Below, piece by piece: positions 54,497-64,000 of a stretch of DNA of 64,000 nucleotides. The DNA comes from Paraburkholderia sp. BL9I2N2 (GTDB taxonomy: Bacteria; Pseudomonadota; Gammaproteobacteria; Burkholderiales; Burkholderiaceae), in contig NZ_SMGP01000001.1 in NCBI RefSeq assembly GCF_004339745.1, positions 310,001 through 374,000 on the forward strand, written 5' to 3'. A program made the position numbers and the translations under genes. The notes under the pieces were generated by a model, which was not told where the DNA came from, did no database searches, and saw only the letters and a list, made by a program, of their open reading frames with translations. Within the stretch, counting starts at the first letter, position 1. Each line of letters begins with the position of its first letter.

Positions 54497-57333
54497 TATG
54501 CCGCGCTCCTGATTTCACCGTTGCCGAACAGATTGCTGAAGCAGCGGCCGCACAGCGTGGGGTGTTCGGCGTTCGCGCCGACGTCCGCGCGGTAGTGCCA
54601 GCAGCGTTCGCACTTCAGATACTTCGAGGCGATGACTTCGACGCCTTCTTCCGCTTCGCTGTCGACCTTCACGACGCTCGCCGCCGACGTGATCAGCACG
54701 AACTTCAGGTCGTCGCCGAGGCTCGTGAGCGCGTCGTAGCGCGCGCCGCTCGCGCGGATTTCGACTTCCGCCTGCAAGGACGAGCCGATCAGGTTCGCCA
54801 CGCGCGCTTCTTCCAGCGCCTTGGTCACGTCGCTGCGCGCGGCGCGCAGGAGAGTCCATTTGTCGAGCAGGGCGCCGGCTTCGGGCACGGCCGGGAATGC
54901 GTGATACGTCTCAGTGAAGATCGTCTCGCTGTTCGGCTGGAAGATCTTCCACGCTTCTTCGGCGGTGAACGACAGGAACGGCGCCATCAGACGCAGCAGG
55001 CCGTGCGCGATGTGATACAGCGCGGTCTGCGCCGAACGGCGCGCGACGGAGTCCGCCGCGGTCGTGTACAGACGGTCTTTCAGCACGTCCAGATAGAAGC
55101 CGCCGAGGTCTTCCGAGCAGAACGTCTGCAGCTTGGCGACCACCGGGTGGAATTCGTACTTGTCGTAGTGCGAGAGGATGTCGTTTTGCAGATTCGCCGA
55201 CAGCGCCACCGCATAGCGGTCGATCTCGAGCCAGTCTTCGACCGGACGCGCGTGCTGCGCGAAGTCGAAGTCCGACAGGTTCGCGAGCAGGAAGCGCAGC
55301 GTGTTGCGGATACGGCGATAGCCTTCCGTCACGCGCTTCAGGATTTCTTCCGAGATCGCCAGTTCGCCCGAATAGTCGGTCGACGCGATCCACAGGCGGA
55401 TGATTTCCGCGCCGAGGCGGTTCGCCACTTCGTGCGGATCGATACCGTTGCCGAGCGACTTGCTCATCTTGCGGCCTTCGCCGTCCACGGTAAAGCCGTG
55501 CGTGAGCAGCGCGTTATACGGCGGACGGCCGTCGAGCATCGACGCGGTCAGCAGCGACGAGTGGAACCAGCCGCGGTGCTGGTCCGAGCCTTCCAGATAC
55601 AGGTCGGCCGGGAATTGCAGTTCGTCTTTGTGCGAGCCGCGCAGCACGTGCCAGTGCGTGGTGCCCGAATCGAACCACACGTCCAGCGTGTCGCGATTCT
55701 TTTCGTACATGTTGGCGTCGTCGCCGATCAACTCGCGCGGGTCGAGGGTTTGCCAGGCTTCGATGCCGGCCTTCTCGACGCGTTGCGCGACTTCTTCGAG
55801 CAACTCCAGCGTACGCGGATGCAGCTCGCCGGTTTCCTTGTGCACGAAGAACGCCATCGGCACGCCCCATTGGCGTTGACGCGACAGCGTCCAGTCCGGG
55901 CGGTTGGCGATCATGCTGAACAGGCGCTGCTTGCCCCACGCCGGATAGAAGGCGGTGTTTTCGATGCCTTCGAGCGCGGTCTCACGCAGCGTCTTGTCGG
56001 TGTCGTTCGGCTGCACGTCCATGCCGGCGAACCATTGCGACGTCGCGCGGTAGATGATCGGCGTCTTGTGGCGCCAGCAGTGCATGTAGCTGTGCGTGTA
56101 CTTCTCGGTGCGCATCAGCGAGCCGGCGCCTTGCAGCGCTTCGACGATCTGCGGGTTGGCTGCCCAGATCGACAGCCCGCCGAACAGCGCGAGCGATTCG
56201 ATATAACGGCCGTCGCCCATCACCGGATTGATGATGTCCGAGTCCGCCATGCCGTGCGCCTTGCACGACAGGAAGTCTTCCACGCCGTACGCCGGCGACG
56301 AGTGCACGATACCCGTACCCGTTTCGGTCGTCACATAGTCGCCGAGATACACCGGCGCCGTGCGCTTGTAGCCCGGATGCGCGGACGCGAGCGGGTGGTT
56401 GAAGCGCAGGTTGACGAGCTTGGCGCCCGGCGTGGTGGCGACGATCGTGCCTTCCAGACCGTACAGCTTCAGGCAGGCTTCAACACGCTCTTCGGCGAGG
56501 ATCAGCAGGCCGCGCGGCGTGTCGACCAGCGCGTAGACGATTTCCGGATGCAGGTTCAGCGCCTGGTTGGCGGGGATGGTCCACGGCGTGGTGGTCCAGA
56601 TTACGATGCCGCCTTCGTTGCGCGGCAGCGCATTCAAACCGAACGCTTGCGCGGTCTTTTCCGGTTCGGCGAAGCTGAACAGTACGTCGATGGTCGGATC
56701 GGTCTTGTCCTTGTATTCGACTTCCGCTTCGGCCAACGCCGAGCCGCAGTCGAAACACCAGTTCACCGGCTTCAGGCCGCGGAACACGTAGCCTTTTTCC
56801 ATGATCTTCGCGAGCGCGCGGATTTCGCCGGCTTCGTTCGTGAAGTTCATGGTCTTGTACGGGTTGTCCCAGTCGCCAAGCACGCCCAGCCGGCGGAAGC
56901 CGACCTTCTGCTTCTCGATCTGCTCGGTTGCGTAGGCGCGCGCCTTCTGCATGACTTCGGCGGCCGGCAGCGACTTGCCGAACTGCTTTTCGATCTGGAT
57001 TTCGATCGGCATGCCGTGGCAATCCCAGCCCGGCACGTAGACCGCGTCGAAGCCCGCCAGATTGCGCGCCTTGACGATCATGTCCTTCAGGATCTTGTTC
57101 ACCGCGTGGCCGAGGTGGATGTCACCGTTCGCATACGGCGGGCCGTCGTGCAGGATGAACTTCTTGCGGCCCTTGGAGGCGGCGCGGATCTTCTCGTAGA
57201 CCTTGCGTTCCTGCCATTCCTTGACCCATTGCGGCTCGCGCTTGGGCAAGTCGCCGCGCATCGGGAACGGCGTGTCGAGCAGGTTGACCGGGTAGCGTGA
57301 CTGCGGTTTCGAATCGGCTTTCTTGTTGCTCAT
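54496..57333 (-). CDS. ileS: Isoleucyl-tRNA synthetase
   Basis: A 945-residue class I synthetase. The HIGH-type signature is HLGH in [16 protein letters not shown], followed by the editing domain with [12 protein letters not shown]. The KMSKS loop is intact ([13 protein letters not shown]), as is the anticodon-binding region. The C-terminal zinc site ([20 protein letters not shown]) marks the mupirocin-sensitive bacterial type. The ATG at 57333 gives the family start [27 protein letters not shown] after discarding an unconserved upstream extension. It is flanked by ribF and lspA, the standard order. Confidence 0.97.
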   Translation of the reverse strand: MSNKKADSKPQSRYPVNLLDTPFPMRGDLPKREPQWVKEWQERKVYEKIRAASKGRKKFILHDGPPYANGDIHLGHAVNKILKDMIVKARNLAGFDAVYVPGWDCHGMPIEIQIEKQFGKSLPAAEVMQKARAYATEQIEKQKVGFRRLGVLGDWDNPYKTMNFTNEAGEIRALAKIMEKGYVFRGLKPVNWCFDCGSALAEAEVEYKDKTDPTIDVLFSFAEPEKTAQAFGLNALPRNEGGIVIWTTTPWTIPANQALNLHPEIVYALVDTPRGLLILAEERVEACLKLYGLEGTIVATTPGAKLVNLRFNHPLASAHPGYKRTAPVYLGDYVTTETGTGIVHSSPAYGVEDFLSCKAHGMADSDIINPVMGDGRYIESLALFGGLSIWAANPQIVEALQGAGSLMRTEKYTHSYMHCWRHKTPIIYRATSQWFAGMDVQPNDTDKTLRETALEGIENTAFYPAWGKQRLFSMIANRPDWTLSRQRQWGVPMAFFVHKETGELHPRTLELLEEVAQRVEKAGIEAWQTLDPRELIGDDANMYEKNRDTLDVWFDSGTTHWHVLRGSHKDELQFPADLYLEGSDQHRGWFHSSLLTASMLDGRPPYNALLTHGFTVDGEGRKMSKSLGNGIDPHEVANRLGAEIIRLWIASTDYSGELAISEEILKRVTEGYRRIRNTLRFLLANLSDFDFAQHARPVEDWLEIDRYAVALSANLQNDILSHYDKYEFHPVVAKLQTFCSEDLGGFYLDVLKDRLYTTAADSVARRSAQTALYHIAHGLLRLMAPFLSFTAEEAWKIFQPNSETIFTETYHAFPAVPEAGALLDKWTLLRAARSDVTKALEEARVANLIGSSLQAEVEIRASGARYDALTSLGDDLKFVLITSAASVVKVDSEAEEGVEVIASKYLKCERCWHYRADVGANAEHPTLCGRCFSNLFGNGEIRSAA

Positions 57334-57504
57334 GATGAGGTCGCGGTGAATTCTTTCTATGCGCAGCAGGGCGCGGAATGCGCACGATGCGCGAGGGCGT
57401 TGGGCGCGCCCGGCAGGCATGTCGCGTGATCCACGGACGCCTTTCGATGCGCGCGGCGAGGGTCCACACACGCGGCGCCTGAGCGCCTGCACGGACCACG
57501 GCGG

Positions 57505-58500
57505 TTATCTAATTCGATCAGTGGCCGAGGTGGAGAAGCCGGTGGAGCGGCTGCCCGGCGTGTCGGCGCCGACGGCCGCGAACCACGCGCGCGCGTTGAC
57601 GACGTCGCGCTTGATGGCGGCGGTTAGCGTTTCGAGGTCGATGTACTTTTCCTCGTCGCGCAGCTTCTTCAGGAATTCGACGCGCACGAGTTTGCCATAC
57701 GCGTCGCCGTGCCAGTCGAGCAGGTGAACTTCGAGCAGCACGCGGCCGGAATCATCCACCGTGGGGCGCAGGCCGAGGCTCGCGACGCCCGGCAGCGGTT
57801 CGTCCGCCACGCCGTGCACGCGCACCACGAAAATGCCCGCGAGCGCCGGACGCTTGTGGGCGATCGGCAGATTGAGCGTGGGAAAGCCGAGATCGCGGCC
57901 GAGCTTCATGCCGTGCACGACATGGCCGCTGATCAGATAGTCGCGGCCCAGCGCGGCGCGCGCCGAGTCGAGGTCACCCGCCACCAGCGCGGCGCGCACG
58001 CCCGAACTGGAAATGCGCGCGCCCGACGGATCGGCCACGGTAGCCATCTGCTCGACTTCGAAACCGTATTGCTGCCCCGCGGCCTTGAGCGACCCGAAGT
58101 CGCCCGCGCGCTTCGCGCCGTAGCGGAAGTCGTCGCCGATCATGACCCAGCGCGCGTGCAGCCCGTTGACGATGATCCGTTCGACGAACGTGTCCGGCGA
58201 CTGGCTCGCGAACGTGTGGTTGAAGTGCTCGACCACCACCCGGTCGACGCCGTTGGTGCGCAGCGCCTCGAGCTTGTCGCGCAGCATGGCGATGCGCGGC
58301 GGCGCGCCCGCCGGGTTGAAGAACTCGCGCGGGTGCGGCTCGAAGGTCATCACGCAGACGGGCAGGCCACGCGCATCGGCGGCGGCGCGCACATGGGCGA
58401 GCAACGCCTGATGGCCGCGGTGGACACCGTCGAAGTTGCCGATGGTCAGTGCGCAAGGCGCACGGCTTTCAGCATTGGGAAGACCGCGGAAGACTCTCAC
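57505..58500 (-). CDS. ribF: Bifunctional riboflavin kinase/FMN adenylyltransferase
   Basis: A 331-residue enzyme making FMN and FAD from riboflavin. The N-terminal nucleotidyltransferase half has TIGNFDGVHRGHQALL (the HxGH-like motif), PREFFNP, and VIGDDFRYGAKRAGDF read as MIGDDFRYG. The C-terminal kinase half has VVHGMKLGRDLGFPTLNL and PGVASLGLRPTVDDSGRVLLEVHLLDW. It is the first gene of the ribF-ileS-lspA-coaBC row and is divergent from purN. Confidence 0.96.
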   Translation of the reverse strand: MRVFRGLPNAESRAPCALTIGNFDGVHRGHQALLAHVRAAADARGLPVCVMTFEPHPREFFNPAGAPPRIAMLRDKLEALRTNGVDRVVVEHFNHTFASQSPDTFVERIIVNGLHARWVMIGDDFRYGAKRAGDFGSLKAAGQQYGFEVEQMATVADPSGARISSSGVRAALVAGDLDSARAALGRDYLISGHVVHGMKLGRDLGFPTLNLPIAHKRPALAGIFVVRVHGVADEPLPGVASLGLRPTVDDSGRVLLEVHLLDWHGDAYGKLVRVEFLKKLRDEEKYIDLETLTAAIKRDVVNARAWFAAVGADTPGSRSTGFSTSATDRIR

Positions 58501-58617
58501 GATAGCGGGTTTGAGGTGGAGCGGGCGGAGTGCCGCAAAACAAACGATTATAAACGTTCAGCGCAGTGGACGGCGGCGCGTCGCGGTTTCGGTGTCCCCG
58601 AATGATAAAATCCGCGG

Positions 58618-59271
58618 ATGAAAAAACTCGTCATCCTGATTTCCGGACGGGGAAGCAACATGGAAGCCATCGTTCGAGCCTGCTCGGACGAGGCCTGGCC
58701 GGCGCAAGTCGCCGCCGTGATTGCCAACCGTCCTGATGCCGCGGGGCTTGCGTTCGCGGCGTCGCACGGTATTGCCACGGCGGTGGTCGACCACCGCCAG
58801 TTCCCGGACCGCGACAGCTTCGACGCCGCGCTCGCCAAAGAAATCGATAGTTTCGCCCCCGACCTGGTGGTGCTCGCTGGATTCATGCGGGTGCTGACAG
58901 CCGGTTTCGTCGATCATTACGCCGGGCGCATGCTGAACGTGCATCCGTCGCTGCTGCCGAGCTTTCCGGGACTGAAAACCCATCAGCAGGCGCTCGACGC
59001 GGGCGTGCGGCTGCACGGCGCGTCCGTGCATTTTGTCACGTCGCAACTCGATCACGGGCCGATCGTCGCGCAGTCGGCGGTTCCCGTGGAAACAGGCGAC
59101 ACCCCAGCCATGCTCGCCGAACGCGTGCTGGCAACCGAACACATCATTTATCCACGCGCGGTGCGCTGGTTCGTCGAAGGGCGTCTTGCTCTGGATGGCC
59201 TGCGTGTCACGCTTACGCCGCCGGAGCCGCAATGGCTCTTTGCCGGTCACACCGCCGGAGAGGGCGCATGA
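58618..59271 (+). CDS. purN: Phosphoribosylglycinamide formyltransferase (formyl-THF type)
   Basis: A 217-residue enzyme that transfers formyl from 10-formyl-THF to GAR in purine synthesis. The N-terminal ISGRGSNMEAIV loop binds GAR phosphate, and DLVVLAGFMRVLT is present. The catalytic Asn-His-Asp set is in NVHPSLLPSFPGLKTHQQAL and SQLDHGPIVAQSAVPV. The ATG overlaps a promoter-like ATGATAAAATCC. Its stop overlaps the next gene by four bases (ATGA). Confidence 0.96.
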   Translation: MKKLVILISGRGSNMEAIVRACSDEAWPAQVAAVIANRPDAAGLAFAASHGIATAVVDHRQFPDRDSFDAALAKEIDSFAPDLVVLAGFMRVLTAGFVDHYAGRMLNVHPSLLPSFPGLKTHQQALDAGVRLHGASVHFVTSQLDHGPIVAQSAVPVETGDTPAMLAERVLATEHIIYPRAVRWFVEGRLALDGLRVTLTPPEPQWLFAGHTAGEGA

Positions 59272-60527
59272 GATTGCATGGTTTTTTGATTGGACAAACT
59301 GAGACTTTGTTGGCTGAAGTCCTAAGACTCAACGGCCCTGCCGACGCTACCACGAGCCGTTTCTTCCGCGCGCATCCGAAGCTCGGGCACGGCGAACGCG
59401 GCGTGATCGCCGAGGCCGTTTTCGCGGTGCTGCGTCGCCGGATGGAATTCGCCCATCTGGCCGAAGGCGGCGCCGGCAACCCGGCGCGCCGCATGGCGCT
59501 GCTCGGTCTGATGCAGACGGCGGGGCGTAACGCGCTCAAGCCGTTCGTGTCGGAACAGGAGTTGAGCTGGCTCGAACACGTGTCGAAGATCGACCCGGAG
59601 AGCCTGCCGCTGCGGATTCGCCTGAATCTGCCCGACTGGATCTATCAGGCGCTCAGCAAGCGCTTCGAGCCCGAGGAACTGGCGCAACTGGCCGCCGCGC
59701 TGAACTATCCGGCGCCGCTGGATCTGCGCGCGAACCCGATCAAGGCGAGCCGCGATGATGTGCTGAACGCGCTGTCGAAGGCCGGCATCGAGGGCGGCGC
59801 GACGCCGTTCGCGCCGTTCGGCGTGCGCGTGGTCGGCAAGCCGCCGCTCACCAAGCTCGACGCGTTCCAGCACGGCTGGCTCGAAGTGCAGGACGAAGGC
59901 AGCCAGCTGTTGTGCTCGCTGGTCGCGCCCAAACGCGGCGAAATGATCGTCGACTTCTGCGCGGGCGCGGGCGGCAAGACGCTGGCGCTGGGCGCGGCGA
60001 TGCGCTCCACCGGCCGGCTCTATGCGTTCGACATCTCCGAGCGGCGTCTCGCCAAGCTCAAGCCGCGCCTTGCGCGCAGCGGTTTGTCGAACGTGAATCC
60101 GGTGCTGATCGACAGTGAACACGACGCCAAGATCAAGCGGCTCGCGGGCAAGATCGACCGCGTGCTGGTCGACGCACCGTGCAGCGGCTTGGGCACGCTG
60201 CGCCGCAACCCGGACCTGAAGTGGCGCCAGTCGCCGGAATCGGTGGCCGAACTGGCGCCGAAGCAGGCGTCGATTCTGGCCAGCGCGGCGCGTCTGGTGA
60301 AGAAGGGCGGCCGCCTCGTCTACGCCACCTGCTCGATTCTGGAAGCGGAAAACGAAGCGGTGGTGCAGCAGTTCCTCGCCGACCATCCGGATTTCGCTCT
60401 GGTGCCCGCGCGCGACGTGCTGGCCGAGCAGCGCATCGATCTGGAAATGGGCGATTACCTTTCGCTGTGGCCGCATCGCCACGCAACCGACGGCTTCTTC
60501 GCCGCCGTGCTGGAACGCCAGAGCTAA
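59268..60527 (+). CDS. RsmB/NOP-type RNA (cytosine-5) methyltransferase
   Basis: A 419-residue SAM-dependent methyltransferase. The N-terminal NusB-like helical region is followed by the Rossmann domain with the SAM loop VDFCAGAGGKTLALG. The two cysteines of m5C enzymes are visible: DAPCSGLGTLRRNPDLKW and VYATCSILEAENE. It belongs to the RsmB/RsmF superfamily, probably acting on 16S rRNA. In related genomes a separate rsmB lies with def-fmt, so this is likely a second family member. The ATG at 59268 is translationally coupled to purN. Confidence 0.92.
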   Translation: MRLHGFLIGQTETLLAEVLRLNGPADATTSRFFRAHPKLGHGERGVIAEAVFAVLRRRMEFAHLAEGGAGNPARRMALLGLMQTAGRNALKPFVSEQELSWLEHVSKIDPESLPLRIRLNLPDWIYQALSKRFEPEELAQLAAALNYPAPLDLRANPIKASRDDVLNALSKAGIEGGATPFAPFGVRVVGKPPLTKLDAFQHGWLEVQDEGSQLLCSLVAPKRGEMIVDFCAGAGGKTLALGAAMRSTGRLYAFDISERRLAKLKPRLARSGLSNVNPVLIDSEHDAKIKRLAGKIDRVLVDAPCSGLGTLRRNPDLKWRQSPESVAELAPKQASILASAARLVKKGGRLVYATCSILEAENEAVVQQFLADHPDFALVPARDVLAEQRIDLEMGDYLSLWPHRHATDGFFAAVLERQS

Positions 60528-60601
60528 GCGCAACAGGCTTGTGCCGGCGCGCCGGGTTCGATTCCTGAACCCGGCCGTGCGCCGGCGATTTCGGCGACAT
60601 C

Positions 60602-61957
60602 ATGCAAAACCGTCTTTTTCCTCATATGTTCAGCGACCTCGCACGCGACTTCGGCCAGCCCGTGATGCTGTGGCAGGTCGGCGTGCTGGTCGCGACGCTC
60701 GCGATCGCGTGGCTGCTCGCGCGCGTGTTGCGCCGGGCGCTGGATCTGCGCCGCCAGACGCGTTACCAGACGCTGCGCTTCGGCGCCGAAAGCCTGAACC
60801 GCGCGTTCTTCCCGTTGATCGGCGCGGCCCTCGTGTGGCTTGCGCGGTCGATCACCGGCCAGTTCATGCACACCGCGCTGCTCGATCTGGCGCTGGTGCC
60901 GCTCTTCGGCATCGGCTTGATCTACATCGTGTTTTTCTTCGCGCGCCGGGTGTTCAGCCACGACGGCGAGACGCACCCGTTGCTGTTCCTCGTCGAGAGG
61001 ATCGTCTCGACGGTGGTCTGGATCGGCATGGTGCTCACCGTGATGGGCATCCAGGACGACGTGATCACATGGATGGCCGGGGTCCATTTCAGCGTCGCCA
61101 ACGCGCATCTGACGCTGCTCTCGCTCATCTCGGGCCTGCTGTGGGTGTGCGTGACGATGATCGTCGCGATGTGGCTCGGCTCAACCTTCGAAGACCGCCT
61201 GATGCGCTCGAAGACGCTCGATGCCAACCTGAAGGTGGTGGTGGCGCGGGTCGGCCGGGCGGCGTTCGTGCTGGCGGCGGTGCTGATCAGCCTGTCGCTG
61301 GTCGGCATCGATATCACGGTGCTGGGCGTGTTCGGCGGCGCGCTGGGCGTCGGTCTCGGCTTCGGCCTGCAGAAGATCGCCAGCAATTACGTGTCGGGCT
61401 TCATCATCCTGATCGACCGCTCGCTGCGCATTGGCGACACGATCAACGTGGGCGGCCTGCAGGGCATGGTCACGCAGATTCGCACGCGCTACACCGTGGT
61501 GCGCGGGCTGGACGGCATCGAAACGCTGATTCCGAACGAAAAACTGATCACGGACGTGGTGCAGAACCAGTCGTCGTACCTGACGCGCGGCCATGCGAAG
61601 GCGGCCGTGCAGGTCGCGTACACGTCCGACGTCGAGCAGGCCATGGCGCTGCTTGCGCAGGCCGCTCAGGGCGTACCGCGCGTGCTGCAGGAGCCGGCGC
61701 CGACAGCTTATCTGGCGGGTTTCGGCTCGGACGGCATCAACCTCGAACTAGGCTTCTGGATCGAGGATGCGGCCACCGGAACCTCGGGCGTGCGCTCGGC
61801 CGTCAACCGCAATATCTGGCGTCTGTTCTCGGAGCACGACATTTCGATTCCCCTCGCGCAACGCGAAGTGCGAATCGTCGGCAACATGGGCGACGCCATG
61901 TCGCAGCCGGTAACAATGACCGCTCCTGCAGTCAATCCAGCCGACACCGCGCGCTGA
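60602..61957 (+). CDS. Mechanosensitive ion channel of the MscS family
   Basis: A 451-residue inner-membrane protein with about six transmembrane helices rather than the three of E. coli MscS. The pore-lining helix and adjoining loop are clear in GVFGGALGVGLGFGLQKIASNYVSGFI. They are followed by the beta domain signature LIDRSLRIGDTINVGGLQGMV and the C-terminal alpha/beta domain. It protects from hypo-osmotic shock by opening under membrane tension. The start at 60602 follows a 74-base gap after the methyltransferase. No terminator is seen between them, so they may be co-transcribed. Confidence 0.92.
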   Translation: MQNRLFPHMFSDLARDFGQPVMLWQVGVLVATLAIAWLLARVLRRALDLRRQTRYQTLRFGAESLNRAFFPLIGAALVWLARSITGQFMHTALLDLALVPLFGIGLIYIVFFFARRVFSHDGETHPLLFLVERIVSTVVWIGMVLTVMGIQDDVITWMAGVHFSVANAHLTLLSLISGLLWVCVTMIVAMWLGSTFEDRLMRSKTLDANLKVVVARVGRAAFVLAAVLISLSLVGIDITVLGVFGGALGVGLGFGLQKIASNYVSGFIILIDRSLRIGDTINVGGLQGMVTQIRTRYTVVRGLDGIETLIPNEKLITDVVQNQSSYLTRGHAKAAVQVAYTSDVEQAMALLAQAAQGVPRVLQEPAPTAYLAGFGSDGINLELGFWIEDAATGTSGVRSAVNRNIWRLFSEHDISIPLAQREVRIVGNMGDAMSQPVTMTAPAVNPADTAR

Positions 61958-62049
61958 CGGGCACTTTGAGCGCGCCAGGGCGTCTTAGAAAGACCTTCGG
62001 CGCGTTCATTCTGTTGATGCCGCACAAAAAATCCCTATTTGTTACAAAC

Positions 62050-62067
62050 ACTTGGAACGGTTCAAGT
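62050..62067. promoter_or_regulatory. Imperfect palindrome overlapping the desaturase -10
   Basis: ACTTGGAAC/GGTTCAAGT (arms ACTTGAAC and GTTCAAGT with one extra G) ends on the first base of TAGAAT (62067-62072), a candidate -10 about 90 bases before the desaturase start. A repressor bound here would cover the promoter. Confidence 0.45.
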
Positions 62068-62159
62068 AGAATGTCGTCCAATCCCGCTGTATGCTTTCAC
62101 TTTCTTGACATGCGCATTTTGCGTGTGTCTGGTGTCTCTCGTTCCACAGGTAAATTGCC

Positions 62160-63356
62160 TTGTTGAATTCTTTGCTCGATTTCCTTGCCCACGGTCTGTT
62201 GCACTTCTCGTGGTGGCAACTTGTGCTGTACACGGCGATCGCGACGCACATCACGATCATCGGCGTGACGGTCTATCTGCATCGCTGCCAGGCGCACCGC
62301 GCGCTGGAGCTGCATCCGATCGTCAGTCATTTTTTCCGCTTCTGGCTGTGGATGACCACGGGCATGTTGACCGGCCAGTGGGCCGCGATTCACCGTAAGC
62401 ACCACGCCAAGTGCGAGACTGAAGAAGATCCGCACAGCCCGCAAACGCGCGGCATCTGGAAGGTGCTGCTCGAAGGCGCGGAACTCTATCGCGTCGAAGC
62501 GAAAAACGAAGAAACGATGCGCAAGTTCAGTCACGGCACGCCGAACGACTGGATGGAACGCAACGTCTACACCAAGTACCCGATCCTCGGCGTGAGCCTG
62601 ATGATGGTGCTGAACGTCGCGTTGTTCGGCGTCGTAGGTCTGACGATCTGGGCTGTGCAGATGGTGTGGATCCCGTTCTGGGCCGCCGGCGTGGTCAACG
62701 GCCTCGCGCACTTCTGGGGCTACCGCAACTTCAACTCGTCGGATGCCAGCACCAACATCTTCCCGTGGGGCATCATCATCGGCGGCGAAGAGTTGCACAA
62801 CAATCACCACACGTATGCGACGTCGGCCAAGCTGTCGAACAAGTGGTACGAGTTCGACATCGGCTGGATGTACATCCGCATCATGTCGGCATTCCGTCTG
62901 GCCAAGGTGAAGAAGGTGGCGCCCACGCCGCGTCTGACCACTGGCAAGATGGTGCTCGATCAGGACACGCTGCAAGCCGTGCTGGCCAACCGCTACGAAG
63001 TGATGGCACGTTACGGCAAGGCGCTCAAGCGCGCCTATCGTCAGGAACTGGCGCATTTGAAGGAAGTCGGCGCGCGTGAGAAGTATCAGGTCATGCGCGG
63101 CGCGCGTAGCTGGTTCCACAAGGAAGAAGCGGGTCTCGACGAGCCGCAGAAACGCCAGCTGCCGCAAATCTTCGCGAACAGCCAGAAGCTCAAGACCTAT
63201 ATCGACATGCGCAATGAGCTCGCCGCCATGTGGGAGCGCTCCAATGCATCGCGCGACCAGTTGCTGATCCAGTTGCAGGACTGGTGTCATCGCGCTGAGC
63301 AGAGCGGTATTAAAGCGCTGCAAGAGTTTGCGATGCGACTGCGTCGTTATGCCTGA
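62160..63356 (+). CDS. Membrane fatty acid desaturase (DesA/delta-9 type), TTG start
   Basis: A 398-residue di-iron membrane desaturase. The three histidine boxes are intact: HRCQAHR (near residue 41), HRKHH (near 79) and HNNHH (near 217). Two pairs of hydrophobic helices surround them. The C-terminal 130 residues (after IRIMSAFRLAKVKK) form a charged helical extension not needed for catalysis. No ATG exists near the N-terminus; translation must begin at TTG 62160 or 62163, with AGG about 10 bases upstream. It would introduce double bonds in membrane acyl chains. A terminator follows, so it is a single-gene unit. Confidence 0.92.
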   Translation: MLNSLLDFLAHGLLHFSWWQLVLYTAIATHITIIGVTVYLHRCQAHRALELHPIVSHFFRFWLWMTTGMLTGQWAAIHRKHHAKCETEEDPHSPQTRGIWKVLLEGAELYRVEAKNEETMRKFSHGTPNDWMERNVYTKYPILGVSLMMVLNVALFGVVGLTIWAVQMVWIPFWAAGVVNGLAHFWGYRNFNSSDASTNIFPWGIIIGGEELHNNHHTYATSAKLSNKWYEFDIGWMYIRIMSAFRLAKVKKVAPTPRLTTGKMVLDQDTLQAVLANRYEVMARYGKALKRAYRQELAHLKEVGAREKYQVMRGARSWFHKEEAGLDEPQKRQLPQIFANSQKLKTYIDMRNELAAMWERSNASRDQLLIQLQDWCHRAEQSGIKALQEFAMRLRRYA

Positions 63357-63387
63357 TAGCGAAATCCATTAAAATCTCAGTACGTCA

Positions 63388-63419
63388 CAAAACCCCGCGT
63401 TGGCGGGGTTTTGCTTTTT
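63388..63419 (+). terminator. Terminator after the desaturase gene
   Basis: Perfect stem CAAAACCCCGC/GCGGGGTTTTG with a 4-base loop, followed by CTTTTT. Confidence 0.92.
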
Positions 63420-63486
63420 GGGCCGCGGAAACTGCAATGACACGCGATTGACAGTCCGCGGCGGCAGAGCGAAGGCAGAGGAGATC

Positions 63487-64000
63487 ATGGATCAGCAGGC
63501 GATCAGGGCCGTGGAATACGACCGGCCGCAGGCGCAGGGTACAACCTGCGGGATCGGGCAGGCATGGGCGAAGGTGCCCGACGTGCCGTCGGCGGAAGAG
63601 AAGGTAGCGCTGAAGGCACGTATCCGCGCATTGCTCGAGCGCGAGAAAGCGGTGCTCGTCGCGCACTATTATGTCGATGCGGAATTGCAGGAGCTGGCCG
63701 ACGAGACCGGCGGCTGCGTGGCCGACTCGCTGGAGATGGCGCGCTTCGGGCGCGATCACGCGGCGCAGACGCTGGTTGTCGCGGGTGTGCGCTTCATGGG
63801 CGAGACCGCGAAAATCCTAAGTCCGGACAAGCGCATTCTGATGCCGGATCTCGACGCGACCTGTTCGCTTGATCTCGGCTGTCCGGTCGATGAATTCTCG
63901 GCTTTCTGCGACGCGCATCCGGATCGCACGGTGGTCGTGTATGCGAACACGAGCGCGGCGGTGAAGGCGCGCGCGGACTGGATGGTGACGTCGTCGATAG
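63487..64000 (+). CDS. nadA: Quinolinate synthase NadA (5' part)
   Basis: The frame begins at ATG 63487 with GAGGAG 4-9 bases upstream and runs off the right end, giving 171 residues of a protein usually about 350-380 long. NadA condenses iminoaspartate with DHAP to quinolinate, the first ring of NAD, using a [4Fe-4S] cluster. Visible family features are [20 protein letters not shown], the first cluster-region segment [31 protein letters not shown], and [15 protein letters not shown]. nadB and nadC are expected beyond the window. Confidence 0.94.
   Translation, partial: MDQQAIRAVEYDRPQAQGTTCGIGQAWAKVPDVPSAEEKVALKARIRALLEREKAVLVAHYYVDAELQELADETGGCVADSLEMARFGRDHAAQTLVVAGVRFMGETAKILSPDKRILMPDLDATCSLDLGCPVDEFSAFCDAHPDRTVVVYANTSAAVKARADWMVTSSI

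Noticed and set aside
54451..57300. 949-codon open frame on the plus strand
   Set aside because: It is the complement of ileS, with Arg/His/Ala/Val-rich composition typical of antisense frames in high-GC DNA and no family features.

Overview
The window is about 64 kb of high-GC DNA with almost wall-to-wall coding sequence. It looks like a housekeeping segment of the main chromosome of a Burkholderiaceae member, most probably Paraburkholderia. The basis is gene content and order: argF-DUF3579-rpsT-murJ, lpxK-Trm112-kdsB-adk, xseA-sodB, cspA-clpS-clpA and ribF-ileS-lspA-coaBC-dut. The protein sequences are also betaproteobacterial in character. I see no rRNA, tRNA, insertion sequence, prophage or CRISPR array.

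Layout. 1-9,060: plsY (5' end outside the window), yajQ, murB, argG, argF, a DUF3579 gene, rpsT, murJ and a SirB1-family gene. 9,098-13,162: a short-chain dehydrogenase and the LPS/nucleotide operon lpxK-Trm112-kdsB-adk. 13,729-18,907: xseA, sodB, a glycine-zipper lipoprotein and a beta-propeller lipoprotein. 19,207-32,945 is the accessory part. It holds an NYN-LOTUS protein, an orphan clpP, an ECF41-like sigma factor, a degenerate EAL protein, a DHA2 exporter, a MocR regulator with a divergent DUF2917 gene, and an HTH-citrate synthase fusion divergent from an unusual CoA-transferase. It ends with a GntR/UTRA regulator, an aldo/keto reductase and a Rap1a/Tai-like protein. 33,281-41,216: a glycine-rich open frame without a start codon, a four-gene peptide-type ABC transporter operon, and a cupin-NicT pair. 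41,393-51,554: a stand-alone EF-G gene, a DUF192 gene, an Ala/Lys-rich secreted peptide, an RluE-type pseudouridine synthase, icd, cspA, clpS-clpA and dut. 51,568-64,000: a luciferase-like oxidoreductase, coaBC (interrupted by a frameshift), lspA, ileS, ribF, purN, an RsmB-type methyltransferase, an MscS channel, a fatty acid desaturase and the 5' part of nadA.

How the genes work together. MurB, MurJ, LpxK, KdsB, LspA and PlsY serve envelope construction. ArgF and ArgG are two steps of arginine synthesis. ClpS-ClpA is the N-end-rule unfoldase, and a second, unlinked ClpP-type peptidase lies 27 kb away. RibF, CoaBC and NadA make FAD/FMN, CoA and NAD. The least understood part is 27.8-30.6 kb. 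There a citrate-synthase-like enzyme carries its own DNA-binding domain and is divergent from a CoA-transferase of unusual domain order. The 125-bp gap between them holds a dense array of ATTGATT-type half-sites, which suggests an enzyme that regulates its own promoter. Other intergenic operators stand out at icd/rluE, at mocR/DUF2917, upstream of the ECF sigma gene and at the desaturase promoter.

All functions are assigned by reading sequence motifs. No database search was run.
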